A stretch of 64,000 nucleotides of DNA, taken from NCBI RefSeq assembly GCF_019279795.1, contig NC_056743.1:931285309-931349308 (forward strand), written 5' to 3'. The notes beneath the pieces are model-generated. The model saw only the letters and a program-made list of their open reading frames with translations, did no database searches and had not been told where the DNA came from. Position numbers and translations under genes: made by a program. Position 1 is the first letter of the stretch. Each line of letters begins with the position of its first letter. Source of the DNA: Protopterus annectens (lineage: Eukaryota > Chordata > Ceratodontiformes > Protopteridae). Of this stretch, positions 44,560-55,200 are shown in pieces.

Positions 44560-45790
44560 AGGACCAGCTATAAGGCCCTGCAAAACTGCAGTGGCAAAGC
44601 CAGCTCTGGATTTAGAGAAAATCGGCAAATGGTAATGCTCGGTGAAAGTATGTACAGAACTCTAGGTAGCAGCTTCTAGGATGTTCCTGGTAGGTATGCC
44701 TCTGAGAAAGGCTGTAGAGGTAGATGCAGCCCTGGTTGAGTGGGATCTGATCCCCTGTGGGATAGGTTTTCTATGGTGCTTATAGCAGAAGTGAATGCAA
44801 TGGCCTATCCATTTGGAGATGGTTCGCATTGAAATAGCCTTCCCCTCTGTCCCTGCAGCAAATGCCACCAGCAGTTGTTCAGATTTCCATTGAGGTTTAT
44901 ACCTGTCCAACTAGAATCTAAGTTGTCTGTGCACATCTAAGGAGTGCAGTATCCGTTCCCCTTTGTTCTGTGGATTAGGAAAGAAGGTAGGCAAATGAAT
45001 GGACTGATTAAAGGCCACACTGGATAGCACCTTTGGCATGAGAGGGATTGGTCCTGAGGGACACCCTGCCCGCATGAAAGATAATGAAAGGCTCCACTGC
45101 CATAAGGTTCTGTAATTCAGATACCCTTCTTGCTGAAGTGATGGCTAAAAGGGAAGCTGTTTTCCAAGAAAGGAATTTTAAATCTGTAGTAGCAGCTGAC
45201 TTGAAAGGAGGAAGCGTGAGTTTATCCAATACAAAGGTAAGGTCCCAGGCTGGAGTTGGAGTTCTCCTTGGTAGTCTTAAATTTTTGGTAAATCTCAGGA
45301 ATTACTTGAACAATGGAAGACAGAAGGGAGGTTCTGTGTTATAATGAGCTGAAATGGCTGAGGTGTGAATTTTTATTGAGGAAAAAGACAGGCCCTTGTG
45401 AAGCATCTCAGTTAAGTGTTGTAAAATCTGAGGTAAGTTGGGCACTGCTGTGCTCATCCCTGGAGATTGGTTCCAGGCACAGAATCTTTTCCATTTTTCA
45501 GCATATGATTTTCTAGCACTAGGCCTCCTTGCCTCTAAAATGACATCCATCACTGGTTTACTGAGGGATGGCAAACGAGAGCTTAGGTAATTAGCCAGGC
45601 TGCTAGGTTCAGTGTTTGAAGCTGAGAGTGCAGAATCTGGTTCTCCTGCTGAGACAGTAGGGTAGGAAGTCTGAGGCAGGTGCCATGGGGCCAACAGTGA
45701 CACACTGCACAGGAGGGGGTACCACTGTTGGCATGGCCAGGCTGGTGCAATCAAAATCATCCTTGGTTTGTCTTGTTTGATCTTTAGTAG
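44560..45790 (-). pseudogene. DIRS tyrosine recombinase (copy K)
   Basis: VMDVILEARRPSARKSYAEK, FSSIKIHTSAISAHYN, LDKLTLPPFKSAATTDLKFL, TSARRVSELQNLMAVE (R), IRSHSTRAASTSTAFLRG (HxxR). A TAG replaces Trp just after ILEAAT, ahead of the nucleophile Tyr motif. Another stop follows LPLFK near 45302, and frames change near 45020. Confidence 0.85.
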
Positions 45791-45794
45791 TACT

Positions 45795-47440
45795 TTAGAG
45801 AGCAGAGGCAGAGGAGAAAAGGCATAAACTAATAGGTTTTTCCAGCTGAAGGACAGAGCATCCACTTTCCAAGCTTGTCTGTGGGGGGGTCCTTGCACAA
45901 AATTTTTCCAATTGATAGTTCTGTGGGGAGGCAAACAGATCTATATCTGGCCTCCCCCATTTGCTTGTCAACATGTTGAAAATCCTTGGTTCCAGTTTCC
46001 ACTCATGTGGGTCCATGAGGGTTCGGCTTAGTCCATCTGCCAGTGTATTTAGTTTTCCTGGCAGGAATTGAGCTTGTAGATGTACTTGGTAGTTCAAGAT
46101 TGTGTTGCACAATGCCATGGCTAGTCTGCAGAGGGGGTAAGAATGTTTACCCAAAATGCTTGTTTATGTACCACATAACAGTGGTGTTGTCCGTCTTTAC
46201 CATTAATTGTCCTGGAAGAATGTGGTCCTTGAAGGCTGTCAAAGCATTCTGTACAGCTAACATTTCTTTATGATTGATGTAAAGGTGCATTTGAATTGGG
46301 TTCCATTTGCCCTGAATGCACTTCCCTGCTAGCTGCGAACCCCCCCCATGCATAGTCTGATGCGTCTGTTAGGGTTTGAGCAGCAGGGGGCAGTGTGAAT
46401 GGCAGCCCCCTTGTTTTGGTAGAAGGCCTCTGCCCACCAAAGGAACTCTAGGCATAGACAAGGAATGAAAGGAATCATTGCTTCTAGATCCTGAGAATGT
46501 TGACACCATAGGCTTTTTAGATACCATTGTACTTTCCTCATATGCAGTCTTGCATATGGAATTAGAAGAATGCACAAGGCCATGAACCCCATGGCTTGTA
46601 GCATTTGCCTTGCAGATAGCAGGGTTTTTGTGACCACTTGTTTGAAGTAGGTTGTCAAGTGAATTTGTTTCTCTGGTGTGAGGAAAGCCATCTGGGAAGT
46701 TGTATTCAAGCTTGCTCCTAGGAATATAATTTGTTGACAAGGTACCAGGTGTGATTTCTTTTCGTTTATGGTGTACCCCAGACAAGTTAGCACAGTCTGT
46801 ACAAAAGTCAGATGATTCAAAAGTATGTCCTGGTTTTCTGCCTGAATTAGACAATCGTCCAGGTATTGGTATATTTGAATATTTCTTTGTCTGCAAAATG
46901 CAATGACTGGAGCTAGGCACTCTGTGAATACCCTGGGTGCAGTAGATAAGCCAAAGGGCAGACAGAGAACTGATAGTGCGTGCAGTCTGCTTTGAAGCAT
47001 AGGTATCTTCTGCAAGATTCCCTGATTGAGATGTGCAGGTATGCTTCCTTTAAATTTAGTGTTGCCAAACAGGCATCTTTGCTTAGCATAGGAAGCAATT
47101 GGTGAAGAGTCAGCATCTTGAATTTTGGAATCACCAAAAAGGTGTTTAGAGTAGGCAGGTCCAGGATAGAATGCCATGAATCGTCTTTTCTGGGTACCAG
47201 GAAAAGTGTTGAGTAGAAACCTTATCTTTTTTTCTCTTCTAGTATCAAATGAATAGCTCCTATGCTTAAGAGAGAGAGAGTACTTGCTTTTGGGCCTCTG
47301 CCCACTGCTTTGGAGGTCGAGCTGGCCAACCGCTTGGAGTTGGTGACGTGGAAGTGAAATCTGTATCCTTGGGATACTATACTTTAAACCCATTTGTCCT
47401 GGGTAATGAGTCCCAGTTCTTTGCATGAAGTGCAATCTTT
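45795..47440 (-). pseudogene. DIRS RT, RNase H and methyltransferase-like region (copy K)
   Basis: RT: KFKMLTLHQLLPMLSKDACL, LNLKEAYLHISIRESC, CLPFGLSTAPRVFTECLAPV, IYQYLDDCLIQAENQ (YLDD intact). RNase H: NHKEMLAVQNALTAFKDHIL, VKTDNTTVMWYINK. Dam-like: DPHEWKLEPRIFNMLTSKWG, PDIDLFASPQNYQLEKF. Breaks near 46925, 46370 and 46150. Confidence 0.85.
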
Positions 47441-49220
47441 CCCCCCAAAGGGGCAGTCAGTTGAGAAGTGCTTGGAAGTTTTAAAAAGAAGTCATTGAGA
47501 CAGTTTACCATAGGGGGGAGTTTTATTACTCCCAAATTTGGAAGTGGAGGCCCCCCAGTGCTTAGTCCTGTGCGCCCCCTGGGTGCTCTGCTGGATCTGA
47601 GTTTGAACTGAAGGTCTGGAAGAGGCAGGAAATGACCAATTCTTAAAAGGCCGATGCCTACTAAATCTTGGAGGTTGCACTTGTAAAAACGTCTAACAGT
47701 TTGCATAGATTTAGCTTTTTCCTCCATCTTTTTCAGAACTTCTGCTGCCTTGTTGCCAAACAGGTGGCTCTGATTTAAGGGAACATCCAGTAATTTCACT
47801 TTAACATGATCTGGCAAGGATTGCTCCTTAAGCCAAGCATGCCTTCTACGTACAGAACCAGTTACCGCAGCCCTGCAAGATGCCTCTAGTGAATCAAAAC
47901 CACATTGCAATGTATATTTACCAACTTGTTCAGCAAAATGCATAAAATACTGTAAATCCTTATTTACAGCACAATCAGGAATCAACATCATTTTCTGTTT
48001 AAGCAATCCAATAATATGCAGCTGATACTTTAACACATGAAACTGGCAATTCGAGGCCCTACTGGCCAAAGTTGGAAAAATGTATACCTTTCTTACCCCA
48101 TCTATCCAGCACCCTGGAGTCTCTATCAGAGGGGATAGGATTTTTGGTAGTATTAGCTTTAATGCCCTTGGGTCCATGTGAAATGGTTTCAGGATCCACA
48201 GTAGGATTTTTGAAAAGGAACTGGTGAGAGTCAAGAACCCTGTAATATCTATCAGGTTTTCTGGAAGCAGGAGATAAGGAGTCGGGGGTCATGCCAGATT
48301 CCGAAAAGGCATCATCAACAATGTCCAGTACAGGAGGTATAGCTAAAGGCCTGTGCTGGGGCACGAGTAAGAAATCTCTAAGCCTCTTTTTAGAATCAGA
48401 GAAATCCTGACTTTCCCAATGAAAAAGCTCCCTGAGAGAATGCAAGGTTTCACCAAAAGAGAAATCCTCTGGGGGGAAGCAGACGGAATAGAGTCCTCAG
48501 CATCAGAATTCTCATAGGTAGATAAGGGTAAATCCTGGTCATCAGAGGAAACAGAAATTTCAGAATCCTGGTTAGAAGTATCATAAGCAAACTCAGTTCT
48601 AGGTCTCTTGGAGGGGGAAGGTTGGCTTCCCCTGATTTAAGTAATAAGGTCTTCAGTCATTCTTATCATTTGTTCTTTAGACATAGAGGCCTGACCAAGC
48701 AGTCTGGGCATCAGTTTTCTAGGCATGGTTTGAGTTTTAGGTCTTGAAGAAGAAGATGGCACCGGTTTAATATGCAAATCAGTAGGCCTGAATACACCCT
48801 CAGAAGCCGGTGTCTGCACAGCGGCTCCGGACCCATCCAAGGTAGAGACATCCGCAGGTTCCACAGTTGAAGCATCTTGCGGCATACTGGACTCCGAATG
48901 GGTCTCTGAAGTAGCGGGTATCAGGGGCTGCGAAAGCACCTGAGTACCGTGAACTGGACAGCCTGTCTGCCTTTATCTTTGTGTTTTTTTGGAATGTTGG
49001 CAGTCGGATGGCTTGCCAAAGACATATCAGGATAATTGAACCGAGCACCAAAAAATGTAGAAGCGCAAATATGACGACTGATAGTTCGTGGTTTAAATAA
49101 GGCACAAAACCGACAGCGAGGCACGTTGTGGTCAGGGCCTAGGTAAATACAGTACAAATGAAAATCTTTATGAGGTATTTGCTTTCCACAAGAAATGCAA
49201 TTATTTACTTTTACTGACAT
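47440..49220 (-). pseudogene. DIRS gag (copy K), broken
   Basis: ATG at 49218-49220: MSVKVNNCISCGKQIPHKDF, CRFCALFKPRTISR. Then ASEGVFRPTDLHIKPVPSSS, MSKEQMIRMTEDLIT, HSLRELFHWESQDFSDSKKR, LLVPQHRPLAIPPVLDIVDD, GPKGIK, MHFAEQVGKYTLQCGFDSLE, RRHAWLKEQSLPDHVKVKLL. Frameshifts near 48930, 48640, 48450 and 48060. Confidence 0.82.
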
Positions 49221-49239
49221 CGGTTTAGAGCAAGAAAAA

Positions 49240-49534
49240 GTTTCCCCAATGGGGTACTTAGCTTTTAGTTGAAGACTACGGTTCTGAAACTCAAACGAAA
49301 ATTTCAGAAGTCGGCCGACCGGCACTTGCGAACTGCTTCTGCTTCGGGCACCGCACGGCAAGAAAGACTGATGTAATTACGTTGGCTGCATGTTTTATAC
49401 CCCTGATGACCTGACGTCACAGAAGAGACAGCAACCGACGTAGGACCCAAGACTTTGTTAATCAGGCCGACAGAGGGCTACTGCAAGCAGATAACCCAAA
49501 AGTAATGACTGCAACAGTGAAACACTAACAACAT
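49240..49534 (-). promoter_or_regulatory. 5' ITR of copy K with CRE-like site and TATA box
   Basis: TGACGTCA at 49412-49419 and TATAAAA on the minus strand at 49393-49399, with CCCCAATGGGG at about 49245-49255 before gag. All three motifs are intact here. Confidence 0.6.
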
Positions 49535-52055
49535 CTGGAGAAATAGCAGAGCAAGGTTTACAATTTTAACAGGGAAGGGTACCAACTTTCCTCGAGGGTG
49601 TGGAACATACAGACCTTGGGCCATAACATAAAAGCCTTTTAAGTGAGATGTTATTCCTGAATGTAAAAAGGAGGGATAACCTCCCACCACCCGTCTTACA
49701 TTTTCATCTGCTAAAAGAACAGGCCAATTTTTTCTAACATTACAGTAATGTTGCATATTATTAGAATATTTAAAAAATATTCTGGGAAAGCAACCCATAT
49801 TACCAACCTGTCTTTATTCATAGTGTGATTATTTGAAGAAAAATAGGGAGCACCTCTAATGCATTGATTTGATAAAGTACTCGTCCTGGAGTTATTTATT
49901 GAGGTCTGTGAGTACCCTCTAATATTAAAGCCTTCACCCATTTTATATATAGTCTCTTGAAAAGCCACATCGTTGGTACATAGCCTAGAGGCTCTTAAAT
50001 ATTGGCCATTAAGAATATTAGAAAACATATGTGAAGGATGCATGCCAGACCGATAGAGTAAACTGTTCCTCCAACAGGGTTTCCTGTAGAGCTGCGCCTC
50101 AAGGGTGCCTTCAGTATTTCTTAATACAGTAACATCTAAGAAGTCAATAGATTTGGAAGAGTAATTTAGACTAAACCTTAGTCTGTGGCACTTTCAAGAT
50201 GACAAAATTCAAAAGTTCTTCCTCACTACCTCCCCACAAGCCACAAGAGAAAAATATCAACAAATCTAGCATAGTACTTGATAAAGTGTCTACAGGGATC
50301 ATTATAAACATGCTCATTCTCCCACTGTGCCACAGCCAAACTGGCATAGCTATTGGCGCAGGGGGTGCCCATGACTACTCCTGTTTGTTGCAGATAATAC
50401 TGACCTTCAAACACATAACAGTTATTACATAGAATCAAATCTAGCAAAGTACAAATAACAGTAATCATGTTATGCGAGAAATGGTCTAGATGAGAAACAA
50501 CCTGACAGCATCAATACCCACTTCATTAGGTATAACAGTGAACAGAGTTTTCACGTCCAAGGTTGTCAGAAAAACATTATCAAGTACGACACCATTTGCA
50601 GAGGAGTATAAACTAGATAGAAAATGTTCAGTATCTTTTAAAATTAAGACTCACTAAGTACAGGTTTAAGTTTTAGTTCAACATATTTGGAAAGAGGTTC
50701 AGTCACCCAGCTGCACCCTGAGACAATGGGGCGGAGTGGAGGCTTATGACTGTCCTTATGAATTTTGGACAACCCATGTATTGTAGGAATAAGGGGATTC
50801 TCAATGGTCAAGGACTCATACAGATCATGGTCAATAAGACCACACATCAACAAATCATAAAAATCATTCTTCACATTAGTAATACATCTATTAACATCTT
50901 TCGCTAAAACCTTCTTATAGGTACAATCATTCAACATAGTATACATACTAGTTAAGTAATCAGATCTATTCAGTACAACAATTGCACCTCCCTTATCAAC
51001 AGGGCTAATAAGTTTGTAGTTGTTGCAAAGCATTGTTTTCATCAGTACTTAGAATACAAAACTTCAGCTTAAAAATGCCTGAAGATGCAAAAATATCATT
51101 TTCACATAATTTGACAAAAGACTCAATAGACGCTGCAAGAGGTGGGCAATACACACTCGGTTTATAAGGACCCTGTTTCTGTATTAACATGCCATTTTCT
51201 CCAAACAGAGTTTCAAGCATAACTTTCCGTGCAAATACTTTGACATCTAAAATGACATCGGCTACATCGGATTTGTTGCCCGGTACAAAGCCTAAACCTT
51301 TAAGGTACAGATATCTGTGCTGCTGTTAGGGCATAATTCGATAAATTATACACTAAGTCTTGTTCAGAAAAGGTTTCATACCATTCTGTCTCACTGGTGA
51401 CCGTCCTTCCTTGGAGGCTTTCCTTTTCTGAGTATCTCTTGATAGAGTGTGGCCTCATTGATTCGGTGGATCCAGCCTGGTGGGCAATGGTAGAGCCATA
51501 AAAGGGCTAGGCAAGGAAATACTGCCGTTATCTTGAAGCCTATGCATTTCCTTCATTTTACTACGGGCTCCTAGCCTTAAAAAATTATCTGTATAAGGAC
51601 TGTTCACTGAAGGAGCTCCAGCTTTAGCCGAAATGGCATGCTTAGCATTCAGAGGGTCAAGAGATGTAAGTTTGACATCAGCAGTTGGATGCGTAACCCC
51701 CAACAGGGGTGTGTCTTCATAACGTTCGCTGCTGATAGAATGATTTGGTAGATCCAGAATAAGCATACTAGTATTAGTTAGATTATTGCTGGATACAGTT
51801 AGAGAATCCAGCTTGGGTACATTTAAAGTACACCTGTTGGTTGAAAGTGCATTACTTGTATTTGCACTAGATTTACCTAAAAAGTGTGAATCCACATCAT
51901 GAACTTGCTGTACTGCAGGTTGAAAATTAGAACAATTAGGTTCACTCCTTTGCCAAACAAAAATATGACCTTTAGTGAAATCAGAGTGGTCCCTGAGTAG
52001 CTTCTTGTGTTTCTGTTGTTTAAAGCCTGTATTCATAGGCCAACATCTCAGTACA
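49535..52055 (-). pseudogene. Penelope reverse transcriptase (left arm)
   Basis: Sense order: an N-terminal 203-codon open stretch (51455-52066) of unknown fold; LETLFGENGMLIQKQGPYKP; DKGGAIVVLNRSDYLTSMYT; TIHGLSKIHKDSHKPPLRPI (a Penelope RT hallmark, pattern P-x-x-x-G-L-x-KIHK); VVMGTPCANSYASLAVAQWE; FVDIFLLW, where the FVDD box has lost one aspartate; MHPSHMFSNILNGQYLRASR. Breaks near 51005, 50640, 50470 and 50225. The endonuclease domain follows at 43650-44043 across copy K. Confidence 0.85.
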
Positions 52056-54330
52056 CAGGTTGTCAAGTTTTAGCAAATTTATCGAATTATGCCCCAACAG
52101 CAGCACAGATATCTGTACTTAAAGGTTTAGGCTTTGTACCAGGCAACAAATCCAATGTAGCTGATGTCATTTTAGATATCAAACTATTTGCACACAAAGT
52201 TATGCTTGAAACTCTGTTTGGGGGAAATGGCATGTTAATACAGAAACAGGGTCCTTATAAACCGTGTGTGTATTGCCCACCTCTTGCAGCGTCTATTGAG
52301 TCTTTTGTCAAATTGTATGAAATATTTTTGTATCTTCAGGCATTTTTAAGCTGAAGTTTTGTAATCTAAATACTGATGAAAACAATGCTTTGCAACAACT
52401 ATGAACTGAACCTTTTATCAGTATTAGGCTTGCTGATAAGGGAGGTGCAACTGTTGCACTGAATAGATCTGATTACTTAACTAGTATGTATACTATGCTG
52501 AATGATTGTACCTATAAGAAGGTTTTAGAGAAAGATGTTAATAGATGTATTACTAATGTGAAGAATGATCTTTATGATTTGTGGTCTTATTGATCATTAT
52601 CTGTACAAGTCCTTGACCACTGAGAATCCACTTATTCCTACAATACATGGGTTGCCCAAAATTCATAAGGACAGTCGTAAGCCACCACTCCGCCCCATTG
52701 TCTCAGGGTGCAGCTGGGTGACTGAACCTTTTTCCAAATATGTTGAACTAAAACTTAAACCTGTACTTAGTGAGTCTCTATCAATTTTAAAAGATACTGA
52801 ACATTTTCTATCTAGTTTATACTCCTCTACAAATGGTATCGTACTTGATAATGCTTTTCTGACAACCTTGGACGTGAAAACTCTGTTCACTGTTATACCT
52901 AATGAAGTTGGTATTGATGCTGTCAGGTTGTTTATTTCTCATCATGGCCATTTCTCGCATAACACGATTACTGTTATTTGTACTTTACCAGATTTGATTC
53001 TATGTAATAACTGTTTTGTGTTTGAAAGTCAATATCTGCAACAAACAGGAGTAGCCATAGGCACCCCCTGCGCCAATAGCTATGCCAATTTGGCTATGGC
53101 GCAGTGGGAGAATGAGCATATTTACAGTGATAATCCCTATAGACACTATCAAGTACTACGCTAGATTTGTTGATGATATTTTTCTCTTGTGGGGAGGTAG
53201 TGAGGAAGAACTTTTGAATTTTGTCATTTATCTTGAAAGTACCACAGACTACATAAGGTTTAGTCTAAATTACTCTTCCACATTTATTGACTTCTTAGAT
53301 GTTACTGTATTAAGAAATACTGAAGGCACCCTTGAGACGCAGCTCTACAGGAAACCCTGTTGGAGGAATAGTTCACTCCATCGGTCTAGCATGCATCCTT
53401 CACATATTTTTTCTAATTTTCTTAATGGCCAATGTTTAAGAGCCTCTAGGCTATGTACCAACAATGTCGCTTTTCAAGAGACTATATATAAAATGGGTGA
53501 AGGCTTTAATGTTAGAGGGTACTCACAGACCTCAATAAATAACTCCAGGACGACTGCTTTATCGAATCGATGCACTAGAGGTGCTCCCTATTTTTCTTCA
53601 AATAGTCACACTACGAGTAAAAGACAGGTTGGTAACATGGGTTGCTCTCCCAGGATATTTTTTAAATATTCTAATATGCAACATTACTGTAATGTTATTA
53701 GAATTTACTGCGGTGGTGGTGCTGCGGTAGCGTTGTCGCCTCACAGTAAGACGTTGTCCTGTTCGATTCTCAGCTAAAGCATCTTCTGTGTGAAGACATG
53801 CGTGAATGGGCATACCTTCGTCGAAGGTTGTGCGTCAGAGCTGGCAACTCAGCACGTAAAAATCTACTGCCAATCATTAGTGGACCTGACTTCCACTGTG
53901 GCGACCCCTAACCGGGAAAAGCCGAAAGACACAACAACTACAACTGTAATGTTATTACAAAAAATGGCCTGTTCTTTTAGCAGTTGAAAATAAAAGGAGG
54001 ATGGTGGGAGATTATCCCCTCCTTTACATTCAGGAATAACATGTCACTTAAAAGGCATTTATGTTATGGCCCAAGGTCTGTATGTCCCATACCCTCAGGG
54101 AAGGTTGGTACCCTTCCCTGTTATAATTGTAAAGCTTGCTCTGCTATTTCGCCAGATCCCTGTTTTACACACCCTGTCACCGGACCTGTTTTTACACCTA
54201 GATTTGTGGCAACATGTAGGAGCAGGAACAAGTGCTTCATCCCAGCAGAAGATTTTGTGATTTTAACACTGTTGAATTGTGTGAAATAAAGTGGATTATC
54301 TCTATGAGGGCTTATGAACCTCCAGGCCTT
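52056..54330 (+). pseudogene. Penelope reverse transcriptase and decayed endonuclease (right arm)
   Basis: 5'-truncated relative to the left arm. It reads MLETLFGGNGMLIQKQGPYK, then, after breaks, the open stretch 52565-53164 with TIHGLPKIHKDSRKPPLRPI and GVAIGTPCANSYANLAMAQW. A one-base shift leads to YYARFVDDIFLLWGGSEEEL (catalytic FVDD intact) and MHPSHIFSNFLNGQCLRASR. A SINE interrupts it at 53701-53942. The endonuclease region (about 54200-54330) has lost the GIY-YIG signature, with an apparent internal deletion after CRSRNKCF. Confidence 0.85.
53701..53942 (+). mobile_element. tRNA-derived SINE with 15-bp target duplication
   Basis: A 242-bp insertion flanked by ACTGTAATGTTATTA at 53686-53700 and 53943-53957. 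The head has a pol III B box GTTCGATTC (53761-53769) and a degenerate A box around GGTGGTGCTGCGGTAG. The tail reads GTGGCGACCCCTAACCGGGA and AGCCGAAAGAC, a tail type I associate with fish and other aquatic vertebrate SINEs. It lies inside the right Penelope arm, so it is younger than the dimer. Confidence 0.85.
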
Positions 54331-54480
54331 AACTGTGGCACTTCCCTTAAGCCTGCCTTCTTTGACAGAAGATGATTTAAGATGCTTTTGACTTTTTAAT
54401 TGGTTCAGTTTTAATTGTTTCTTACTGATTGGCTGAGTACTTTTTTAAAAATATGTGTTTTTTATTTTCATTTTGTATTT

Positions 54481-54517
54481 GGTCTGATGAAGCGGTAACC
54501 CCACAGAAGCAGCAACC
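54481..54517 (+). ncRNA. Degenerate hammerhead-like motif, right Penelope arm
   Basis: GGTCTGATGA, then GCGG, a five-base loop TAACC, CCAC, AGAA and GCAGCAACC. CTGATGA and the 5' side of stem II are intact. The GAAA box reads AGAA and the 3' side of stem II has one change. The left arm is damaged at different positions, so the common ancestor fits the hammerhead consensus better than either copy. Confidence 0.55.
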
Positions 54518-54608
54518 TTTTTCCAATAAATTGTTTGCTGTTTTACATATCTTCTGGACATTTATTTGGCTGGACCGTGGTGGTTTGACTCACTTATACT
54601 TATTTGTG

Positions 54609-54621
54609 GAAGTGATGGCCA
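54609..54621. repeat. Target-site duplication, right copy (13 bp)
   Basis: Second copy of GAAGTGATGGCCA, matching 43340-43352. The recombinase reading of copy J resumes here. Confidence 0.85.
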
Positions 54622-55200
54622 CCAAGAGTAACATTTTCCAAGTGGATTGTTGGAGGGAGCAGTCTTTGGCTGGTTCAAAGGGTGGGAGAGTCAATTTTTC
54701 CAGGACAAAATTTCGATCCTAAGGAAGCGTAATGAGCTTCCTTAGAGGCCTGAGATGTAGTGCCCCTTTCAAAAAATTTGACTTCTAACTTTGAAGCCAA
54801 AGGTGGTACAATGGGCAGGCATGGCAGATAAATGGGTTTTAATGGAGGAGTAGGACAGTCCAGATTTCATTAGGTCACACAAGTAAGACAAATCACTGGG
54901 GGGGGCTCTACCATCAGTGGTTGTAATTCGTTTTTCTGACACCATATAGAAAATCTCTTCCACTTAAGACAGGTAAGATTTCCTGGTAGTTGGTTTCCTG
55001 GCCTCCTGCAAAACCTGAAGCACGTCCTCTGTGTACAGGTGTCTGAAGGGAATCAGCTCCCTATCACCCACAGTGTAAGATTCAGTGTGGACAGTTGGGA
55101 GTGTAAGAGTGTTCCCTTCTCCTGTGTGAGTAGGTCCTCGGGTGGGGTAACTTGTAGTAATTGCCCCTGGCTAGATGTAATGGGGGGGGGGCAATGCTGC
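54622..55200 (-). pseudogene. Tyrosine recombinase N-terminal half of copy J
   Basis: Read on the minus strand: LSYLCDLMKSGLSYSSIKTH, LSAMPAHCTTFG, LVAITS and FEPAKDCS-type sequence, equivalent to the core-binding domain and the start of the catalytic domain in family 1. The pattern QEARKPTTRKSYLS-like near 54970-55010 is readable across one break. It joins the C-terminal half at 43352 once the Penelope dimer is removed. Confidence 0.7.

Larger units (their letters stand above)
44044..49534 (-). mobile_element. DIRS copy K (family 1), full length, nested in the Penelope arm
   Basis: Termini AGTACAGTTG at 44044 and AACAT at 49530-49534. Removing K joins GTAAAACAGGAAT to CTGGAGAAATAGC, which matches the uninterrupted sister arm (complement of 54140-54170) base for base apart from point changes. 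There is no target duplication and no visible loss. Genes are in the usual order, all with several breaks. Confidence 0.92.
43353..54608. mobile_element. Head-to-head dimer of Penelope-like elements
   Basis: The left arm (43353-44043 plus 49535 to about 52055) is on the minus strand and the right arm (about 52056-54608) on the plus strand. The arms share inverted sequence from the RT N-terminal region to the 3' end. Outer ends match in inversion: 43430-43650 against 54370-54580. The left arm has extra 5' coding sequence at the centre. The left outer end has about 75 bases not seen on the right. A 13-bp target duplication brackets the whole, so the two arms entered together. Confidence 0.85.

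Noticed and set aside
53703..53775. A possible tRNA gene
   Set aside because: It has a B box, but the A box and cloverleaf are degenerate, and the block is flanked by a 15-bp duplication with a SINE tail.
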